From Lepturacanthus savala (taxonomy: Eukaryota > Chordata > Actinopteri > Scombriformes > Trichiuridae), in assembly GCA_030544235.1 (NCBI GenBank), contig CM060475.1:9346909-9410908 (forward strand): a stretch of DNA of 64,000 nucleotides. Reading direction: 5' to 3'. Under the pieces are notes generated by a model. The model was not told the origin of the DNA, searched no databases, and saw nothing but the letters and a program-made list of their open reading frames with translations. The translations under genes were made by a program, and so were the position numbers. Position 1 is the first letter of the stretch. Each line of letters opens with the position of its first letter. This document shows positions 59,401 through 64,000 of this stretch, piece after piece.

Positions 59401-61632
59401 GATTTATATGTAAATGCATTGATAAATATAGATACATACACGTTAATGCTGCAACTTCTATTGATTATTCAACCGATTAATCGATTAGTTGATTGGTTCA
59501 TAAAATGTTTCCCAAAACTGAAGCCAGAAAATAATCAGAGGTTTTTGTAGATTAAGTGTTTAGGGTTAGGGCAGCAACTGACGACCATTTTGATAATCAA
59601 TTAAGCTATTGATCAATGAAACGATTAATCGATTAGTTGTTTGGTTCGTTAAATGGTGTAAAATGTGGATCAAAGCTGAAGATTCAACCTAAATAAAGAA
59701 AATACCAGGAAATAATCAGAGAAGAGAAGCTGGAACCAGAGAATTTGGACATTTTCTACTGAATAAATGATTCAAATTGATTAATCGATTATCAAATACT
59801 TGATGATTATTCGGTTATTAATATAATTATTGAGCATTTTTACATACGTTCATCTCAACTTTTGAAACTTTAACACAGACGTCCAAGATTTTGTCTTTAA
59901 AATTGACTCGAGTCGATTAATCGATTATTAAAACAGTTGGGCAGCAACTAATGATTAATCTGATCATTTTAATGATTAATCGATTCGTTCTTCGCTTCAT
60001 AAAATGCTGTAAAATCAAAATCAATTATTAAAATAGTTGCTGATTAATGTAAAAGTTGGCAACTAATCAATTAATCGAGTAATAATAATCAGATTTGAGA
60101 AACTGGAACCAGTGAATTTTGTCATTTTCTTAAAAATGGCTCATATTGATTAATCAATTATCAAAACAGATTAACTGATTAATAATTGACAATTGATTGA
60201 TCGACTAATTACATTAACATTACAGTTTTATAGGAGGACTAAATAATAAATAATCAGAGAAGAGAAGCTGGAACCAGAGAATTTGGATGTTTTTCTTCTT
60301 AAAAATGACTCAAAAACAAATCAAAAGATTTGTAGATTAATGTAATAGTCAGTGATTAATCGATTAATCGATACAGCACTAATACACACCCATTATATCA
60401 GTCTTTTGGTGCTTTTTAATGCAACTACATGTGGGTAAACTCAGATAATCTGATATTTGTGGAGATACAGTTAAATGCTGAAGAAAAAATGATTCAAATC
60501 AATTATCAAACGAGTCAGCGATTAATCGATTAATCAACTAATCGTTACAACTTCATAGGACGACTAAATAAACCAGGAAATAATCAGAGAAGAGAAGCTG
60601 GAACTAGAGAATTTAGACGTTTTTCTTCTTAAAAATGACTCAAAAACATTATCAAAAGGTTTGTAGATTAATGTAATAGTCAGTGATTAATCGATTAATC
60701 GTCACAGCACCAATACACACCCATTATTTCAGTCTTTCTGTGCTTTTTAATGCAACTTCAACTCAGCTAATCTGATAAACCGATGATATTTGTGGAGATC
60801 CAGTCAAATGCTGAAGAAAAAATGACTCAAATCAATTATCAACAGAGTCAGCGATTAATGTAATAGTGAGTGATTAATCGATTAATCATTGCAGCTCTAA
60901 TACACAGCCATTATTTCAGTCTTTTGGTGCTGTTTAATGCAACTTCATGCTGGTAAACTCAGATAATCTGATGATCCAGATGCTGAAGTATTCGTGGGTT
61001 TTCTTCCGACGTTTGCTGTTTGGTCGTTTGATTAATCGTTTGATTAATCGTTTGATTAATCATGAATTGCTGCAGGTTCATGAGTAGAACAGACGTCTCA
61101 GAGGTCGTGTCTGAGGTCGTGTGAGGTCACAGTTCATATCTGACTCCATATCAAAGACGTCAGCTTTGTGGTTGATAAGAGCATCAGCGTGACCTCAGTG
61201 ACCTCAGTGACCTCAGTGACCTCAGTGACCTCATCAGCAGGAGCTCAAACCCACGGTGAAATCACGCCGTTTTATTCTTCCTCCACAGAGGAGGAGGAGC
61301 TTCGATTGGGTTGGACCAATCCTGAGCAGCATCATCGCCATCACCACCATGATCAGGAGGAACATAACAACTCTACTCGTTATCTTCATCCCACTCATCA
61401 TCATCATCATCATCAGCAGCAGCCGGCCGGACACACCGGGCCTCGCCAGCCTCGGACCAAGCAGCAGCGGGAACCGCGGCCGAGGGCGCCGCCTACGCCC
61501 GGCGGCGGCGGCCAACCGCTGCCGAGTCCTCGGAGAACCGCGGCCCAGGTCCCTAAAAGCACCAACGATGAAGAGCAGCCTCCTCCTCTTCCTCAGCCCA
61601 GGAAGAAAGGGCCCAGAACACAGAGAGTGTGA
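53339..61632 (+). CDS. cd2: CD2, T/NK-cell adhesion receptor (7 exons, spliced)
   Basis: Exons: 53339-53432, 55954-56235, 57909-57982, 58772-58946, 59031-59099, 59191-59268, 61289-61632; 1116 nt, 371 residues. Order: signal peptide (1-29, with nine Ala); D1 (32-125) without the canonical B-F disulfide but with Trp60 and an edge pair Cys34/Cys123; D2 (126-208) with Cys137, 146, 187 and 205, the four-cysteine pattern of CD2 domain 2; membrane helix (about 221-246) followed by ARRKK; 125-residue tail. D2 starts VPKPNVEFQC, very close to the start of mammalian CD2 D2. The tail has a PPPLPQPR motif (355-362), like the CD2 element that binds adaptor SH3 proteins (CD2BP1/CIN85 class). CD2 binds CD58/CD48-type ligands on other leukocytes. 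The tail is unusual in its His clusters. Other SLAM/CD2 members are less likely because no ITSM tyrosine motif is present. Confidence 0.85.
53610..53675 (+). mobile_element. LINE reverse-transcriptase fragment
   Basis: ggtgtcccacagggatcaat encodes GVPQGSILGP, as in the fam184a intron cluster. It lies in cd2 intron 1. Confidence 0.65.
54800..55860. repeat. 163-bp tandem repeat, cd2 intron 1
   Basis: caagatatgtcaagatac recurs at 54989, 55152, 55316, 55479 and 55637 (spacing 158-164). The last 170 bp are inverted. Units contain cattggcagataatttactt and ttttatcttaattttgtctt. Confidence 0.9.
55954..56235 (+). CDS. cd2: cd2 exon 2, Ig V-like domain 1
   Basis: Acceptor cttttcag, donor ATG|gtaggt, phase 1-1 as usual for Ig-domain exons. 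It contains RLTWKKG (C strand), GSLKLRKVEKSDKGEYSF (E-F strands) with Phe where the F-strand Cys would be, and a terminal ILCVY. Confidence 0.88.
56410..57330. repeat. Same 163-bp repeat, cd2 intron 2
   Basis: Plus-orientation units to about 56760, then inverted units. 56745-56925 mirrors 55590-55800 of intron 1. Confidence 0.85.
57909..57982 (+). CDS. cd2: cd2 exon 3, first part of domain 2
   Basis: Acceptor catcag, donor AAG|gtaaga. It encodes ENVPKPNVEFQC through FLCKVKK. Phase 1 in and 0 out, so an intron splits domain 2. A family A repeat begins within about 20 bases of the donor. Confidence 0.83.
57990..58160 (+). repeat. Family A copy in cd2 intron 3
   Basis: Begins within about 20 bases of the exon 3 donor; core at 58035. 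Confidence 0.75.
58386..58672. mobile_element. Family D MITE copy in cd2 intron 3
   Basis: Inverted arms gaattcaaatctcctcaaaaatggagaaatcc and gatttctccattttgaggcattatg; centre atatggccgcca. It ends about 100 bp before exon 4. Confidence 0.7.
58772..58946 (+). CDS. cd2: cd2 exon 4, second part of domain 2
   Basis: Acceptor taaacag, donor TCGA|gtgagt. It encodes IPDLKITWLKNKK, then DSFQCSASNS and SSEPVKHSCEN, matching the second half of CD2 D2 with its membrane-proximal Cys. Confidence 0.88.
59031..59099 (+). CDS. cd2: cd2 exon 5, stalk and start of membrane helix
   Basis: The acceptor is a CAGCAG tandem (cut after 59030 or 59033); donor GGAG|gtaaaa. It encodes FPEELFGFDFWIMVSILAGG. The first acceptor creates an Asn-Ser-Thr sequon across the junction; the second gives Asn-Ser-Ile. 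Confidence 0.82.
59191..59268 (+). CDS. cd2: cd2 exon 6, rest of membrane helix and basic stop-transfer
   Basis: Acceptor tattcccag, donor AAAG|gtgagt. It encodes GLVLLLIIFVIVCCVKARRK, hydrophobic then basic, with two adjacent Cys at the inner face that could be palmitoylated (inference). Confidence 0.88.
59440..61060. repeat. Large ATTAATCGATTA repeat cluster, cd2 intron 6
   Basis: Several tandem 250-300-bp units sharing agagaagctggaaccagaga, attaatcgattaatcg and cattatttcagtcttt. It fills most of the last intron. Confidence 0.8.
61190..61231. promoter_or_regulatory. Five AGGTCA half-sites in DR3 spacing
   Basis: Five perfect TGACCTCAG units (9-bp period) place AGGTCA half-sites three bases apart on the minus strand, the spacing preferred by VDR/RXR. 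It lies 57 bp upstream of cd2 exon 7. Confidence 0.5.
61289..61632 (+). CDS. cd2: cd2 exon 7, cytoplasmic tail and stop
   Basis: Acceptor cctccacag, stop TGA at 61630-61632. It begins EEEELRLGW, then His clusters (272-278 and six His at 294-299), Gln/Pro/Arg-rich sequence, and EEQPPPLPQPRKKGPR near the end. A second long frame in +2 over this exon is an overlap artefact. Confidence 0.85.
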
Positions 61633-62291
61633 CGCAACAAGCGTCTCATTCGTTATTTACTGGTTTCTGCTCATTATTCTCTATGAATTCAGACGAGAAA
61701 AAGCTAAATCCTCCCTTTTTATATCATAATAAGGGTTTGAATCATTGAGTTTTAAGTCAAACTAAAGTCCTTCCTCTGTAGTTTAATAGCTTTAAATTTA
61801 ATTATAAAAAATCAAATGTTTGTTAAAGCTGGCGTCAAACTATTATATCTCTAAATTCATCCAGAAACAGCTAAAACCTTCCTCTATAATTTAATATGAG
61901 AGAGTTTTAAATTAAACTCTTTATTCTTATCAAAGCTGGTGTCAAACTGTCTCCTTAATTAATAATAATTAATAATTCCTGTCTCCTCATTGGTTCTTTT
62001 TATTTCCTCTAAAAACGACATAAATAACATTAATAATAACATCAACATATATTAAGTCGCATCAGTAGGATTTTTTTTAATTTTCTACTTTTTATGAAGA
62101 AAAACAGTGAATTTAAATATTTCCAGTTCTTTCTTTTTAATCCTCTTTAATATATATATGTATATATAACATTCAACCGTTCACAGGACAAACTATGCAG
62201 CATTCATGCTTTAATTTTGAAACTATTTAGTGTCTTTTATTGTGAAGGAACACAGCCTTTAGTATTATCCGTAAATCCACCAGCGTTTTGA

Positions 62292-62324
62292 AATAAATGC
62301 TGTAAATTATGGTAAAAAAATAAA
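62292..62324 (+). terminator. cd2: cd2 polyadenylation signals (proximal pair)
   Basis: AATAAA occurs at 62292-62297 and 62319-62324, about 660-690 bases after the stop. A third copy is listed at 62697. Confidence 0.45.
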
Positions 62325-62446
62325 TGTGTCTGAGAAACTTGAGTCATTTTCAGCTTCAACTGTGTTGAAACTTCTTGTTTCCTGTTTCTGTGAAAATGGG
62401 TCGGTGGTTATGAGTGTGTTGGTTGTACATGCTTCACTTCTGCTGA

Positions 62447-62454
62447 GTGTGTGT

Positions 62455-62490
<36 letters not shown>
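62447..62490. repeat. (GT)n microsatellite in the cd2 3' UTR
   Basis: GT run with one ga interruption. Confidence 0.9.
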
Positions 62491-62494
<4 letters not shown>

Positions 62495-62696
62495 CTGCCG
62501 CTGCAACTGCAACAAAGTGCAGCTTTTATTTTTGCTGTAATCAGGAATGTTCCTGTATTTAAACGTCATTCATTCTTCTGATTATTTCATCTTTGTCTTT
62601 TATTTCTATTCACACACAGCAGCTGCTTGTGCTGCTTTTATTTTTTTAAATGTCATTTTATTCTGAAAAGTCTTGAATGTTGAGCTTCGAATGAAG

Positions 62697-62702
62697 AATA
62701 AA
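62697..62702 (+). terminator. cd2: cd2 polyadenylation signal (distal)
   Basis: AATAAA followed by an A-rich site and a T-rich downstream region (cgttttattctatttttt). It is the best match to a complete cleavage signal for a 3' UTR of about 1.1 kb. Confidence 0.5.
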
Positions 62703-63089
62703 CATCAGAAAACAAAGATGAAAACATCGTTTTATTCTATTTTTTATGTATTAATCATATGTGACATTATTAAAGAGGTTAATTTAAGATGCTGTTATTA
62801 AAACAGTGTAAATTATATCATATTAAAGGGTCATATCACAGTTTTCCTATGAAGAAATATAGTAGATTATTTATAAAAATGATCATTTTGTGAGATATTT
62901 GTAAGATTTTACATCTTAATTGTTTGTTGTTGCATTTAACGTGTTTTATTTTTGTATTTCAGCTCCAACAATGTGTTTTATATTCATCAGAGATGGAAAC
63001 CCAGAGGATCCAGTAGGTGGCGCCTTCGCTTCACGTTAAAATCTGAGCTCAGTGAAGGTGGAATGATTTTATTACATAAAAAGCTGCTA

Positions 63090-63200
63090 ATGTTTTTACA
63101 GTTAGGGGACTTTTATTTTGAAGGACATACAATTCATGAGGTCACATGACCAGGATATCCCTATTGCTGATGGACGTTTAATATGAGCATCACTGTTTTT
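63090..63200 (+). repeat. Family A fragment
   Basis: ggggacttttattttgaagg, then core at about 63142. Confidence 0.7.
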
Positions 63201-63610
63201 ATTTATTTATTTTTTTTAAATATATTTTTATTATTTTTAAAAATTATTATTATATTTATTATTATTTTTCCAAATTATTATATATTATTAATTTATTATT
63301 TTTTAATTCTTATTATTATATTTATTATTATTTATTTATTTTTTAAATTATTATTATATTTATTATTATTTATTTATTTATTGAAAAATTATTATTATTA
63401 TATTTTTTATTATTTAAAAAATACTATTATTATAATATTTATTATTATTTAATTATTATTATTATATTTATTTTTCATTTTTTTAATTATTATTATATTT
63501 ATTATTATTTATTTTTGATTATTAATTTTAAATTAAATAATAACAATTACATAATACATTTGTATTTATTAATTATTATTAAATTATAATTATTTAATTC
63601 TTATATATAT
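63200..63610. repeat. TTATTA-rich low-complexity block
   Basis: Runs of ttattatta and ttattt. The Ile/Phe/Leu open frame over it is an artefact. Confidence 0.9.
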
Positions 63611-64000
63611 ATGATTTGAAGTACTAAAAACATTCTAAATCATATCTAAATACTAATGTTTCATATATTAGATGGTTAATCTGAACAGAAACTCTTCAAA
63701 TCCAGCATCTTATTAATTAATTCAATTAAATTAATGAATTAAATGATTATTATAGTTGTTTCCAGTGTGATTATGCTCCAGTTTGTAATTTACACACTTT
63801 CTGTTTATCTCAGTGTTTTAAATAGAATTTAAATCCATTTTTCTGTGTTTCCATCATCTTCCTGCAGATGGCGCCGTAGCTCCATGTTTTCAGGCTGATG
63901 TTTAGTTGTGATGTCACAGTTTCTACTATACACAGCTTTAAAGTAACTGCATTAATATTAATATTCTAAAAAAAACAGATTTTAAACTTAAAATTGATGA
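63611..64000. other. Window end, nothing recognised
   Basis: AT-rich sequence without coding signal. Confidence 0.4.

Noticed and set aside
61256..61729. 157-codon plus-strand frame over the cd2 tail
   Set aside because: Out of phase with the spliced cd2 frame; the in-phase frame carries the PPPLPQPR motif.
63183..63452. Hydrophobic Ile/Leu/Phe/Tyr frame resembling a membrane protein
   Set aside because: Low-complexity TTATTA DNA; no coding evidence.

Overview
The window is nuclear DNA from a vertebrate, almost certainly a ray-finned (teleost, probably percomorph) fish. The evidence is spliced genes with GT-AG introns, teleost-like orthologues of three vertebrate proteins, long CA/GT microsatellites, large minisatellites and many short DNA-transposon derivatives. 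There are no operons, ribosome binding sites or CRISPR arrays.

Left third (about 0.9-25.3 kb, + strand): the 3' part of fam184a, a long coiled-coil protein gene whose 5' end lies outside the window. I join 17 coding exons with consistent reading phase, giving about 843 residues, or 810 if a 99-nt internal segment is spliced. They end in the conserved YFSF-type C-terminus. The introns hold two large 13-bp-unit minisatellites, a hexanucleotide array, a 1.3-kb tandem array, LINE reverse-transcriptase fragments and several MITE-like repeats.

Middle (about 30.5-32.5 kb, - strand): pln, encoding phospholamban (53 aa, one coding exon), convergent with fam184a. In mammals PLN and FAM184A also lie close together and convergent, so this is conserved synteny. 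The fish protein keeps the PKA site and the Leu/Ile zipper, but lacks the CaMKII threonine and two of the three membrane cysteines.

From 32.5 to 53.3 kb no protein gene is recognised. This stretch is dense in repeats: a roughly 20-copy dispersed family with a palindromic GGTCACATGACC core, a second C/G-ended family, a GT-microsatellite-anchored family and AT-rich DNA. Two unique islands stand out: a cluster of muscle-type factor motifs near 46.4 kb and an orphan CCAAT/TATA/MEF2 promoter-like block near 48.9 kb.

Right part (53.3-61.6 kb, + strand): a seven-exon immunoglobulin-superfamily receptor, cd2 (T/NK adhesion receptor). It has a poly-Ala signal peptide, a D1 without the canonical disulfide, a four-cysteine D2, one membrane helix and a His- and Pro-rich tail with a PPPLPxPR motif. 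Its introns contain a 163-bp tandem repeat in both orientations, MITEs and five AGGTCA half-sites in DR3 spacing. The remainder to 64 kb is 3' UTR and AT-rich flank.

The three genes have no obvious joint pathway: FAM184A is poorly characterised, phospholamban regulates the cardiac Ca2+ pump, and CD2 is an immune adhesion receptor. I found no clear new multi-gene system. The most unusual items are the altered phospholamban residues, a NAGNAG splice choice that toggles an N-glycosylation site in cd2, several TTAA-flanked inverted-repeat families, and the orphan promoter and exon-like islands.
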